This document shows, one piece after another, positions 39,652-47,424 of a DNA stretch of 47,547 nucleotides. The stretch's first letter is position 1, and each line of letters opens with the position of its first letter. The notes below the pieces were generated by a model. It worked only from the letters and a program-made list of their open reading frames with translations, was not told the DNA's origin and did no database searches. A program made the translations under genes and the position numbers. Source of the stretch: a virus; IMG/VR virus record IMGVR_UViG_3300044961_000308, positions 1 through 47,547 of that record; one strand, written 5' to 3'.

Positions 39652-40088
39652 TGGCGACTTTCAACCGTTTCCGCGTGTTCACCACCGACTTGGCGAACAA
39701 GGTGCACAACCTTGGCGCGGATGACCTGCGATTCCTGCTGAGCAACGACGCCCCCGCCGCGGCCAACGCGGTGCGGGCGGACCTGCCCAGCGAGCTGTCC
39801 CCCGGCAACGGCTACCCCGCCAACGGCATCGCCCTCACCAACACCAGCGTGGCGGAGGAGGGGACCAGCGGCGTGGCCGTGCTGAGCACGGACGACCTGA
39901 CGCTGACCGCCAGCGGCGGCAGTGTGGGCCCATTCCGGTACGTCATCCTTTTCAACAACACGCCGGCCGGCGGCCCGCTGATCGGCTGGTACGACCGCGG
40001 CAGCGCCCTGACGCTGGCGGACGGTGACGTGCTGCAGCTGGACTCGGACCAGTCCGCCGGCCTGCTGCGCATCGGCGCCGCCAGCTAA
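39651..40088 (+). CDS. Small tail-associated protein
   Basis: GTG start, 145 residues. An N-terminal helix (FNRFRVFTTDLANKVHNLGA) resembling those of small phage structural proteins, then a beta-rich part (FRYVILFNNTPAGGPLIGWY, ADGDVLQLD). Probably a fibre-associated or decoration protein; the family is not certain. Confidence 0.6.
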   Translation: MATFNRFRVFTTDLANKVHNLGADDLRFLLSNDAPAAANAVRADLPSELSPGNGYPANGIALTNTSVAEEGTSGVAVLSTDDLTLTASGGSVGPFRYVILFNNTPAGGPLIGWYDRGSALTLADGDVLQLDSDQSAGLLRIGAAS

Positions 40089-40109
40089 CGCCCCACCGGC
40101 CCGCCGCCC

Positions 40110-41669
40110 GTGGCCACCACCGCCCTGCGCCTCGCGCCCGCCACCATTGCGGTGGCGGGCGGGGTGCTGGACATGGGCGCCGCCGTCATGTACGCCACGG
40201 TGGATGATGGCGTGGTGACGGCAATCACGTATGGCCTGCTGCCGGCCAGTACGGCCGAGCTGCTGTACGTGGACCTCTCCGGCTACCTGCCGCCGGGCTA
40301 CCCGGCCGTCGGGTGGTATTTCCAGCAGGTGTGCCGCACGTTCAGCCCCAACCCGCCGGTGATCCCGGCCGGCGACATCGCGCCGCCGTACACGCCGGGT
40401 CTGCCGCCGCCCACGCCGGGTGACCCCAACTTCCCGCCGTCGGAGCTGCCGCCGGTAGACGATCGCCCGCCGCTGGCCAACACGACGCCCGTGTGGGTGA
40501 GCTTCCACGCGGACGGGGCCGAAGAACTGGTGGCCGCCGGCGGCTCAGGGTACGAGGAGGTGGACCCGCGCATGCGCACGCTGGTGCGCCTGATCGACGT
40601 GTGCGCGGTGCGCCTGCAGGCGCACGTGGTGACCGGCGGCAGCGGCAGCCTGTACCTGTGCCACTATGACCCGGACCTGCTGGAGTGGGTGCCCCTGTCC
40701 GCCGGCGGGACCGGGCCCAGTGTGCCCGTGGCCGCCGCGGGAACGTATGCCGGCCTGTTCGTCAACCCGAACCCGGCGCTGAGCGGCGACGTGCTGCTCA
40801 ACGTCTGCACCCGTGACGGCAGTGGTGCCACCGTGGGCAACCTGTTGGCGTGCTTCTTCGTCAAGAGCACCACCGGGGTATGCGTCGAGTTCCCTGAGCT
40901 GAGCGGGGAGGTGTGCCCGCTGGGCATCGACACCGCCTTCACGGATGACGGCACCGTGCAGGTGTGGGACAACGCGGTGCTGGCGCAGCAAAGCATGCTG
41001 GAGTTCTACGACGGCTTCCCCTACGGGGACGTGATCTTTACCGGGTACATGGGCTGGCGTGAGCCGGAGGACGCGGCCAGCTACATGGACCCGGCCGACC
41101 CCCGCGGGCCGTGCGCCGTGATGGTCCACAACGAGGGCGGAACCGAGCAGAACCTCTATTGGGTGCACAACTGTGGCGACACACCGGGCCCCGTGGTCAC
41201 GCTCACAACCACGCAGCTGGACCCGGCGCTGGTGGAGCAGACCGGCACAGTGACGGCTGCGAACCAGCAGGGCCTGCTGCCGATGTACTGCACCACCGGC
41301 GCCGGCATTTTCAAGATTCACCTTCAGGCGGGTCGCGTCTGGGTGTCCCGCAACAACGCGGACCCGATGGACATTGGGGACGCCACGCTGCTGGTGGGGG
41401 AGCCCAAGGAGATCGTCTGCGAACTGGTGGGCTACACCGACAGCGGCACGCCCTACGTGCGCGTCGCCGTGTATTACAGCGACCTCTGCACGGTCGGGCC
41501 GCGCACGCTGCTGGGTGAGCGCGTCTACACCGGCATCGGCGGCAGCGGCATGGAGGTGGATCAGGTCTACTGCTGGGAGTGGCTGGACGCGGAGGAACCC
41601 GGTGAGCAACGGGTGTGGCAGATTGCTGTGGGGCGCACCGACGCGGCCGGCGTTGAGCGGCTGGCATAA
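40110..41669 (+). CDS. Tail fibre / minor tail protein
   Basis: GTG start, 519 residues. The N-terminal 90 residues resemble the start of the preceding genes' fold, followed by a Pro-rich linker (about 85-125) and a beta-rich remainder with many Cys and Trp (VCAVRLQAHVVTGGSGSLYL, VWDNAVLAQQSMLEFYDGF). Likely part of the adsorption apparatus. No enzymatic motif is visible. Confidence 0.6.
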   Translation: MATTALRLAPATIAVAGGVLDMGAAVMYATVDDGVVTAITYGLLPASTAELLYVDLSGYLPPGYPAVGWYFQQVCRTFSPNPPVIPAGDIAPPYTPGLPPPTPGDPNFPPSELPPVDDRPPLANTTPVWVSFHADGAEELVAAGGSGYEEVDPRMRTLVRLIDVCAVRLQAHVVTGGSGSLYLCHYDPDLLEWVPLSAGGTGPSVPVAAAGTYAGLFVNPNPALSGDVLLNVCTRDGSGATVGNLLACFFVKSTTGVCVEFPELSGEVCPLGIDTAFTDDGTVQVWDNAVLAQQSMLEFYDGFPYGDVIFTGYMGWREPEDAASYMDPADPRGPCAVMVHNEGGTEQNLYWVHNCGDTPGPVVTLTTTQLDPALVEQTGTVTAANQQGLLPMYCTTGAGIFKIHLQAGRVWVSRNNADPMDIGDATLLVGEPKEIVCELVGYTDSGTPYVRVAVYYSDLCTVGPRTLLGERVYTGIGGSGMEVDQVYCWEWLDAEEPGEQRVWQIAVGRTDAAGVERLA

Positions 41670-41684
41670 CAGAACGGGGGCATC

Positions 41685-42227
41685 ATGGGCTGGGCATGGA
41701 TGCTGGACACGCGGGTCGTCGCGCTGGCGGCGCTGTTGCTGGCGTGTGGCGCCGGCGTGGGTGCCGTGCGGTACCACCAGCGGGCGGTCGGGCAGGCGTA
41801 CCGCGCCGGGCAGGTGCAGGCCCGGGACAGCGTGCAGCGGGAGGCTGCGGTGCAGGTGCAGCTGTTGACGGAGCGGCTGCGGGTGGCCACCGGGCGCACG
41901 GACACGGTGGTGCAGCGCGTGACCCGCACGGTGGCCCGCGTGGACACGCTCTTGCAGGCGGTCCATGACACCTTGTGGGTGCAGCTGCCGGCGCCGGCGC
42001 AGGAGGCACTGGCAGCGTGCCGGGCACTGGTGCAGGACTGTGGGCAGGTGCGGGCGGCGCTGGTGGCGGAGCGGGCGGCGGCGGACAGCGTGCGGCAGGC
42101 CACGCAGCTGCAGCGCACCGCGGACAAGGACAGCATCCGCACGCTGGCCAAGCGGCCCAGCCGGCTGCGGCACTACACGACCGTGGCCGCCGTGGGGCTG
42201 CTGGGGGTGTGGGCCGGTGGCAGGTAG
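41685..42227 (+). CDS. Membrane-anchored coiled-coil protein, spanin-like
   Basis: Encodes 180 residues; CGGGGGCATC is upstream. One N-terminal membrane segment (about 8-28, ALAALLLACGAGVGAV), then a long periplasm-type coiled coil (about 35-155), then a short weakly hydrophobic C-terminus. This is the form of an inner-membrane spanin (Rz), though no Rz1 partner is seen and the gene lies apart from holin and endolysin. If a spanin, the host has an outer membrane. Confidence 0.5.
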   Translation: MGWAWMLDTRVVALAALLLACGAGVGAVRYHQRAVGQAYRAGQVQARDSVQREAAVQVQLLTERLRVATGRTDTVVQRVTRTVARVDTLLQAVHDTLWVQLPAPAQEALAACRALVQDCGQVRAALVAERAAADSVRQATQLQRTADKDSIRTLAKRPSRLRHYTTVAAVGLLGVWAGGR

Positions 42228-42699
42228 CGCGGCGCGCCGCCGGCGCATGCAGCTGGCCGTGGAGCGCGAGCCGTTGTACCGGCGCGTGCCCGGCCGGGAC
42301 ATGCTGGAGGTCGCGGAGGAGGGGGTGGTGCTGGCGGGCGACCTCCGGCTGCGGCTGCCGGTGGGCCAGCGCACGGACGGCGCCAGCATCCCGCGGGGCG
42401 CGTGGGCAGTGGTCGCGCACCCGTTCGCCGGGCCCGTCCTGCTGCCGGCCACGGTGCATGACCTGCTGTACGAGCGGCAGGGCCGGGTGTCCCTCGGCAC
42501 GCGGCTGTCCCGGGCGCGGGTGGACCAGCTGTTTCATGACATGCTGTGGGTGGAGCTGGTGCTGCCGAGGGAGGTGCGGGCCGCCATGGCGCCGGGCGGC
42601 TGGCGGTGGCTGGTGGCGGATGCGGCGGTGCTGGTGGCCGCGGCGCGGTGCTGGGTCATGTGGGCGGCCGTGCGCCTGTTCGGCCGCCGGAGCTGGTAG
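42217..42699 (+). CDS. DUF1353 family protein
   Basis: Encodes 160 residues from GTG 42217, which has GGGGG upstream; ATG 42247 is possible but lacks a binding site. TDGASIPRGAW, LPATVHDLLYE and RVDQLFHDMLWVEL match DUF1353, a phage-associated family with conserved Asp/His of unknown activity, often found among tail or lysis genes. The C-terminus adds a hydrophobic stretch (VLVAAARCWVMWAAVRLF). Confidence 0.7.
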   Translation: MAGSAARRRRMQLAVEREPLYRRVPGRDMLEVAEEGVVLAGDLRLRLPVGQRTDGASIPRGAWAVVAHPFAGPVLLPATVHDLLYERQGRVSLGTRLSRARVDQLFHDMLWVELVLPREVRAAMAPGGWRWLVADAAVLVAAARCWVMWAAVRLFGRRSW

Positions 42700-42702
42700 G
42701 GC

Positions 42703-43539
42703 ATGCGCCCGCGGATTGCCGGACGCAACATCGGCCTGCAGGCCGCCATCCCGAACAGCACGTTCGGGGTCGTCACGCTCAGCTACCCCGGCAGCGCCAA
42801 CACGTGGGGGGCGTGGTCCACCGCCATTGCCGCCATGCCCTATGCGGCGCGGGGCCTGTACCTCAACATCGTCAGCAACAGCAACGGCGCGAACCTGAAC
42901 GTGGGCGTGCAGCTGGAGGTGGGGCTGGGCACGGCGGGCAACGAGGTGGGCCTGATCCGCGCCTTCGTCAACAACCACGGGTTGAACCAGCGGTGCAACC
43001 AAGACCTGTGGGTGCCGCTGGCCGTGCCGGCCGGCGTGCGCGTGGCCGTGCGCATGATGGCCAGCGGCAGCAGCAGTCAGCACGCCGTGAGCGTGGTGCC
43101 GTTTCCCTGCGTGCCGGGCGCGCCGCCCGGCTTCCGGGGGGTGGAGATCGTGGGGCTGTCCGCGTCGCAGGCCCTGCCCACTATCGTTGCCGCCGGCACC
43201 CGCACCGGCAGCGCCCCCGAGTTCATCGGCGCTGTGGTGCAGATGACGGCGGCCACCGCGCAGCGGTGGCGCGCCGTCACCGTCTGCTTCGGCGGCAACG
43301 GCGTGCTGACGGCCAGCGTGGCGGTGGCCACGGTGCGGCTGCTGGTCGGTCCCGCGGCGTCCGAGCAGGTGGTGGTGAGCCCGGTGTGGAGCGTGGCGGT
43401 GGACCGCGGCCAGCAGCTGCCGCAGGCCGCGGGCTGGGAGGTGCTGCCGTGCGACATCCCCAAGGGCAGCCGGGTGGCCATGGAGATCGTCGGCAGCGCC
43501 TCGGAAGATCATCGACCGTACCTTTTCGGCTGGTACTGA
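42703..43539 (+). CDS. Receptor-binding-like protein A
   Basis: Encodes 278 residues, Gly/Ala/Val-rich and beta-like. It is a paralogue of the next gene: both have MTAATxQRWRA, an LVGPAxS/LVAGPGS segment, CDIPxGxR and a terminal GWY. Tandem variants of such proteins at the tail-gene end are usually host-recognition proteins. Confidence 0.6.
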   Translation: MRPRIAGRNIGLQAAIPNSTFGVVTLSYPGSANTWGAWSTAIAAMPYAARGLYLNIVSNSNGANLNVGVQLEVGLGTAGNEVGLIRAFVNNHGLNQRCNQDLWVPLAVPAGVRVAVRMMASGSSSQHAVSVVPFPCVPGAPPGFRGVEIVGLSASQALPTIVAAGTRTGSAPEFIGAVVQMTAATAQRWRAVTVCFGGNGVLTASVAVATVRLLVGPAASEQVVVSPVWSVAVDRGQQLPQAAGWEVLPCDIPKGSRVAMEIVGSASEDHRPYLFGWY

Positions 43540-43543
43540 CCCC

Positions 43544-44392
43544 ATGCGCGTACTACCCCAAGGGCCCGCTACCCTGCGCCGCGCCCCGTTCCGAGAGGAC
43601 GCAAACCAGATTGCAAGGCATGTCTCTATCAACGCGTCAACGTCTCGGGATACGTGGACAGCCTACGCCACGGTGCTGAATCCGGTAAGGTTCGCCGCCC
43701 CCGGGTTCACCGCCTTCCTCCGCGTGATCGGCATGCCCAACAACCCCACGGCGCCCGACTACTGCAACGCACTGGTGGAGCTGGCGGTGGGGGCTGCGAG
43801 CAGCGAGCGCCCGCTGGTGCGCCTGCACTTCCCCACGTCCGTCACAACCATGGACCGGGCGTATTATGTGCCGCTGCACCTGCCCAAGGGGGCCCGGCTG
43901 GCGGCGCGGCTGTCCCGCGGCATTGCCTCCGGCACCGGCGGCGCGCTGCAGGTAGGGGTGCTGCCGAGCCCAGTGTCCCCATACGCTGCCGGCGGGTTCC
44001 GGGGCGTGGAGCACGTGAACGTCAGCGCCGGCCCCTCCGCGGCGCCGCCCACGGAGCTGACGATCGCGAGCGGTGCGGGCGGCTTGCATGAGATGACGGC
44101 GGCCACCACGCAGCGGTGGCGCGCCTTTTCGTTCCACATCGGCACCACGCTCAACCCTCAAGTCACTGAGCGCCTTCTTCAGGGCGTCCGCTGGGCGCTG
44201 GTGGCGGGCCCCGGGTCCGGCACCATCGTGGCCGGGTATTTCATGTCTGGGCAGGCCGGCAGCCGCGGGTGCTTCCAGCCCATGGGCCCGTTCCCGTGCG
44301 ACATTCCAGCCGGCACGCGGCTACAATTGCACCTCACCACGTCCGACGGCGCCCGGACCCAGTGCGCGCCACAACTGTGGGGGTGGTACTGA
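43544..44392 (+). CDS. Receptor-binding-like protein B (paralogue of the preceding gene)
   Basis: Encodes 282 residues. It shares the C-terminal architecture of its neighbour (MTAATTQRWRAF, CDIPAGTRLQL, LWGWY) but its first 50 codons (about 43560-43680) use more A/T-ending codons than any nearby gene, a sign of recent exchange. The TGATG overlap leads to the next gene. Confidence 0.6.
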   Translation: MRVLPQGPATLRRAPFREDANQIARHVSINASTSRDTWTAYATVLNPVRFAAPGFTAFLRVIGMPNNPTAPDYCNALVELAVGAASSERPLVRLHFPTSVTTMDRAYYVPLHLPKGARLAARLSRGIASGTGGALQVGVLPSPVSPYAAGGFRGVEHVNVSAGPSAAPPTELTIASGAGGLHEMTAATTQRWRAFSFHIGTTLNPQVTERLLQGVRWALVAGPGSGTIVAGYFMSGQAGSRGCFQPMGPFPCDIPAGTRLQLHLTTSDGARTQCAPQLWGWY

Positions 44393-44748
44393 TGGCCGCG
44401 ACACTGGTGCAGGCTGGCAGCCAGACGTGCACGCTGAACACCGACCACACGCTGGGCGGGGGCCTGACCGGCCCGTCCGGCGGTGCGCACTACGCGCTGG
44501 TGCTGGACGTGACGAACATCGTGGGTGAGGAGCGGCTGTTCGCGTTCTGGCGCCGCGAGGTGGACGTGGGGGAGGGCCTGCTGGAGCAGGAGCGGCTGCT
44601 GGTGGCCTCGGGCCCGACGCATAGCCTGCCGCTAGTGGAGGTAGGGCTGCTGCGCCTGCCGGACGGGGTGCAGGGCGAGTTCGGCATCCGGCAAGAGGGT
44701 GGCACGGGGCGCGTGATCCCGTGGGCGATTGAGCGGGTGGACGGCTAG
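44392..44748 (+). CDS. Hypothetical tail-region protein
   Basis: Encodes 118 residues, beta-rich (HYALVLDVTNIV, RLFAFWRREVDVGEG, LVEVGLLRLPDGVQGEF). ATG overlaps the preceding stop. Probably a small adsorption-module component. Confidence 0.55.
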   Translation: MAATLVQAGSQTCTLNTDHTLGGGLTGPSGGAHYALVLDVTNIVGEERLFAFWRREVDVGEGLLEQERLLVASGPTHSLPLVEVGLLRLPDGVQGEFGIRQEGGTGRVIPWAIERVDG

Positions 44749-44753
44749 CGCCC

Positions 44754-45434
44754 ATGTGGTCCTACGCCCAGCAGCTGGCCGAGCTACCTCCGGTTCTCGC
44801 CTCCAGCGGCGCCCCGCCGGCGGAGACCATCGAGCTGGAGGCAGGTGCCGTGCCGGTGGCTGGCACGGCGCTGGGGCTGCCGGCCACGCGCACGCTGGCG
44901 CTGGCCCCGGGCCCGGTGCCGCTGGCTGGCACCACGCTGGGCGTGGCCCGTGGCAGCACGCTGGCGCTGGCCCCGGGTGCCGTGCCCACAGCTGGGCCGG
45001 CACTGGCGCTGCAGGTGTCAGCGTCGCTGGTACTGGCCCCGGGCCCGGTGCCCACGGCCGGCACGGCGCTGGGGCTGGCCAAGCTGGTGCAGCTCACGCT
45101 GGCCCCGGGTGCGGTGCCGGTGGCCGGCCCGGCGCTGGGGGCGCCTGCTACCCTCACCGCTGTTCTACAGGCCGCTGGCGTGCCGCTGGCGGCCCCGGTG
45201 CTGGCCGTCCGCGGCGTGGGCGTGGTGGCGCTGGCCCCGGGCCCGGTGCCGCTGGCCGGCACGGCCGTGCTGGTGCGGCGCGGCGCCATCACGGTCGTGC
45301 TGGCCAGTGTGCAGGACGTGTCGCCCGTGGTATCGTTGCAGGACGTGGCGCCGCGGCTGGCACTGCAGGACGTGGCGCCCGTGGCGCGGCTGCAGGACGT
45401 GGCCCCGACCGTGACACTCAAGAGCCTCACATGA
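44754..45434 (+). CDS. Repeat protein: seven 22-residue and four 9-residue units
   Basis: Encodes 226 residues. From residue 25 to 178 it is seven exact-length 22-residue units with LAPGPVPxAGTALGL as core; residues 187-222 are four 9-residue units of QDVAPxxxL. The strict periods suggest a beta-solenoid or fibrous rod ending in a short repeat. No enzymatic residues. Likely a fibre shaft or surface protein near the receptor-binding genes. Confidence 0.65.
   Translation: MWSYAQQLAELPPVLASSGAPPAETIELEAGAVPVAGTALGLPATRTLALAPGPVPLAGTTLGVARGSTLALAPGAVPTAGPALALQVSASLVLAPGPVPTAGTALGLAKLVQLTLAPGAVPVAGPALGAPATLTAVLQAAGVPLAAPVLAVRGVGVVALAPGPVPLAGTAVLVRRGAITVVLASVQDVSPVVSLQDVAPRLALQDVAPVARLQDVAPTVTLKSLT
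44826..45287 (+). repeat. 66-bp tandem repeats, seven units
   Basis: In-frame units coding for 22 residues each, conserved around CTGGCCCCGGG(C/T)-CCGGTGCC and GCTGGCACGGCGCTGGGG blocks. The exact unit length indicates growth by unequal recombination. Confidence 0.75.
45312..45419 (+). repeat. 27-bp tandem repeats, four units
   Basis: Units with CAGGACGTGGCGCC at their core encode QDVxPxxxL four times at the C-terminus of the repeat protein. Confidence 0.75.
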
Positions 45435-45790
45435 CCACGAACCTGTACCCCAAGAACGACCTCGCCTTCGTCGCCTCCGTCCGCCGCGCCAACAGCGCCG
45501 GCCGGCTAGTGCCGCTGGAGGCGGCGGTGAACCCGACCGCGTTTCTCGCCACAACGGACAGCAGCACGGCGGTGGCCGCTGACCCCGCCTTCGTCACCAC
45601 CCCCACGCCCACCGGCCGCGCCGGCGCGTGGCTGGTCCAGTTCGACGCAGACGTGCTGCAGCCGGCGGCGCTGGCAGCAGCCGGCTTCACCAGCTCCGCG
45701 CCGCTCTATTGCATCGTGCAGTTCGATGAAGGCGTGCGCGTGGCCGTGGAGCTGGCGCTGGTGGACAGCAAGCTGGTGGTCGCAACGTGA
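45431..45790 (+). CDS. Hypothetical tail-region protein
   Basis: Encodes 119 residues; ATGA overlap with the repeat protein. A mostly beta-like protein (AGAWLVQFDADVLQPAAL, LYCIVQFDEGVRVAVELALV). Unknown; overlaps the PAS gene start by GTGA. Confidence 0.55.
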   Translation: MTTNLYPKNDLAFVASVRRANSAGRLVPLEAAVNPTAFLATTDSSTAVAADPAFVTTPTPTGRAGAWLVQFDADVLQPAALAAAGFTSSAPLYCIVQFDEGVRVAVELALVDSKLVVAT

Positions 45791-46458
45791 GCGTCGAAGA
45801 AGCGGCCAAGGTGGTCGGCCTGCTCGTCGGGCTGGTGGGGCTGGGCACGGCGGCGGTGCGCGTGACGCGCTACGTGCGCGGCCGCCGGCAAGCGCGGCAG
45901 GCGGCCACGGAGGCGGCGCAGCAGCAGCTCCGAGAGCTGGCGAAGACGGTGACGGAGCAGCTGCTGCCCGCCGTGGCCAGCATTCAGGCCCAGCTGCAGG
46001 CCAACGGGGGCGGCAGCCTGCGCGACCTGCTGCGCGACCTGCGCGACGAGCACGCGCTGGAGCGGGCGGCGCGCCGGGCGATGACCAATGTGGCCAGTTT
46101 CGAGGTGAAGGTGGTGGACGGGGAATCGAGCGTTCTACACGTCAGCCCGGCGTGGGTGCACTACACGGGCCTGACGCGGGAGGACTGTGAGGACGATGGG
46201 TGGGCCCGGGCGGTGCACGAGGAGGACCGGGACCGGGTCATGCGCATGGCGCGGCGGGCCATGGAGGACGGCAAGGTGTTCGTGACCACCTACCGGCTGC
46301 GCAACGTCCACACCAACGCGGTGCAGCGGGTGGAGCATACCGGCACGCCGGTCTACAACATGCTGGGCGACTGCGTGGGGTGGGTGGCCGTGGTCCGCCC
46401 GCGGGATGACGACCCGGCGTCGTTCCGGCCCACGGCGACGCTGGCGGCGGAGCAGTAG
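45787..46458 (+). CDS. Membrane-anchored PAS-domain protein
   Basis: GTG start in a GTGA overlap; 223 residues. A membrane segment at about 8-28 (VVGLLVGLVGLGTAAVRV), a coiled coil at about 33-72, and a PAS domain at about 100-206: HVSPAWVHYTGLTRED, DGWARAVHEEDRDRV, then a TTYRLRNVHTNAVQRVEHTG beta-sheet pattern and GDCVGWVAVVRP. PAS domains sense small ligands, light or redox, or mediate protein contacts. No kinase or cyclase domain follows. Lying just upstream of holin and endolysin, it may sense the cell state and affect lysis timing, which is inference. Confidence 0.7.
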   Translation: MSVEEAAKVVGLLVGLVGLGTAAVRVTRYVRGRRQARQAATEAAQQQLRELAKTVTEQLLPAVASIQAQLQANGGGSLRDLLRDLRDEHALERAARRAMTNVASFEVKVVDGESSVLHVSPAWVHYTGLTREDCEDDGWARAVHEEDRDRVMRMARRAMEDGKVFVTTYRLRNVHTNAVQRVEHTGTPVYNMLGDCVGWVAVVRPRDDDPASFRPTATLAAEQ

Positions 46459-46473
46459 CGCACGGAGGCAGGC

Positions 46474-46851
46474 ATGGCGGAGGAGCTGGTGGCCGGACGG
46501 CCGGCCCGGCGGAGCTGGTGGGGCCGGCTGGTGGAGGCGGTGGGCTGGGGCAACGGGAAGGGCGAGCTGAGCTTCAACAAGCAGGTCACCTTCACGGCGC
46601 TCTTTCTCTTCGGCTACTGCATCGTGACGCGGCGGGAGCCCAGCTGGGCCCTGCTGTCGTTCGGCGTGGTGGTGATCGGGGCCGGGTTCGGCCTGAAGGG
46701 GTACTTGGGCGCGATCAAGCAGAACACCACCGCGGCGCAGCTGCAGGCGCGCAGCAATGTGGACGTGGCGCTGAAAGGCGACATGGCCGAGCTGGTGGCT
46801 GCCGTGCGCGGCCGGCGGGACGCGGGTACTGGCACGGAGCCCGCGCCGTGA
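46474..46851 (+). CDS. Holin-like protein
   Basis: Encodes 125 residues; CACGGAGGCAGGC precedes the ATG. A charged N-terminus, two membrane segments (about 38-52 and 58-80), and a charged C-terminal helix. This layout and the GTGA overlap with the endolysin gene fit a two-segment (class II) holin that opens the inner membrane. It could also be an anti-holin. Confidence 0.65.
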   Translation: MAEELVAGRPARRSWWGRLVEAVGWGNGKGELSFNKQVTFTALFLFGYCIVTRREPSWALLSFGVVVIGAGFGLKGYLGAIKQNTTAAQLQARSNVDVALKGDMAELVAAVRGRRDAGTGTEPAP

Positions 46852-47420
46852 CGGGTCCCGCGCCGCTGGTGTCGCTCACCCCGGTGGAGCTGCTGCTGCG
46901 GGTGAGCGCCGCCACGGTGGGCGCCGGGGAGTACCCGCCCAGCAGCAACGCGGGCCCCTACGTGGAGCGAGTGCAGCGGCGAACGGGAAACAGGCCGCCC
47001 GACCCGTGGTGCGCCAGCTGGGTCAGCGACGTAGGGCACCACGCGCTGGGCTCGCTGTGGCCGGTGCGCAACACCGCCTCGGTGGTCCAGATGTGCGACT
47101 GGGCCAAGGCCCGCGGCTGCCGCTACATCCCGGGCGCCACCGGCCGGGGCGCGCCACAGCTGGGCGACATCTACGCGCTGTGGTACCCCAAGCTGGGCCG
47201 CTGGGCGCACGTCGGCATCGTGGTGGGCGTCACCCCCGGCACCCTGCGCATCGTGGCGCGGGACGGCAACACCAGCGGGCCGGGCATGGCCGGCCCGGCG
47301 CTGGACCGGGAGGGGTGGCTGGTGGCGGAGAAGCCGCGCACGCTGACCCGGGAAGACCGCCTGATCCGGTGGGTGGAGGCCCTGCCGGCAGGGCCCGCCC
47401 AGCCCGATGTTGCGTTGTGA
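46848..47420 (+). CDS. Endolysin (CHAP/NlpC-type amidase or peptidase)
   Basis: GTG start, 190 residues. Cys55 in PDPWCASWVSD, His121 in WAHVGIVVG and Asp139/Asn141 form a CHAP or NlpC/P60 catalytic set. It cuts peptidoglycan after the holin has opened the membrane. No signal peptide and no separate wall-binding domain. Its last 41 codons are repeated at 1-123 through the circular overlap. Confidence 0.8.
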   Translation: MTGPAPLVSLTPVELLLRVSAATVGAGEYPPSSNAGPYVERVQRRTGNRPPDPWCASWVSDVGHHALGSLWPVRNTASVVQMCDWAKARGCRYIPGATGRGAPQLGDIYALWYPKLGRWAHVGIVVGVTPGTLRIVARDGNTSGPGMAGPALDREGWLVAEKPRTLTREDRLIRWVEALPAGPAQPDVAL

Positions 47421-47424
47421 GGGG
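47298..47424 (+). repeat. Contig-end overlap with 1-127
   Basis: Identical over exactly 127 bases to the start of the window; the next base differs (C here, T at 128). It shows the assembly closes to a 47,297-bp circle. Confidence 0.9.
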
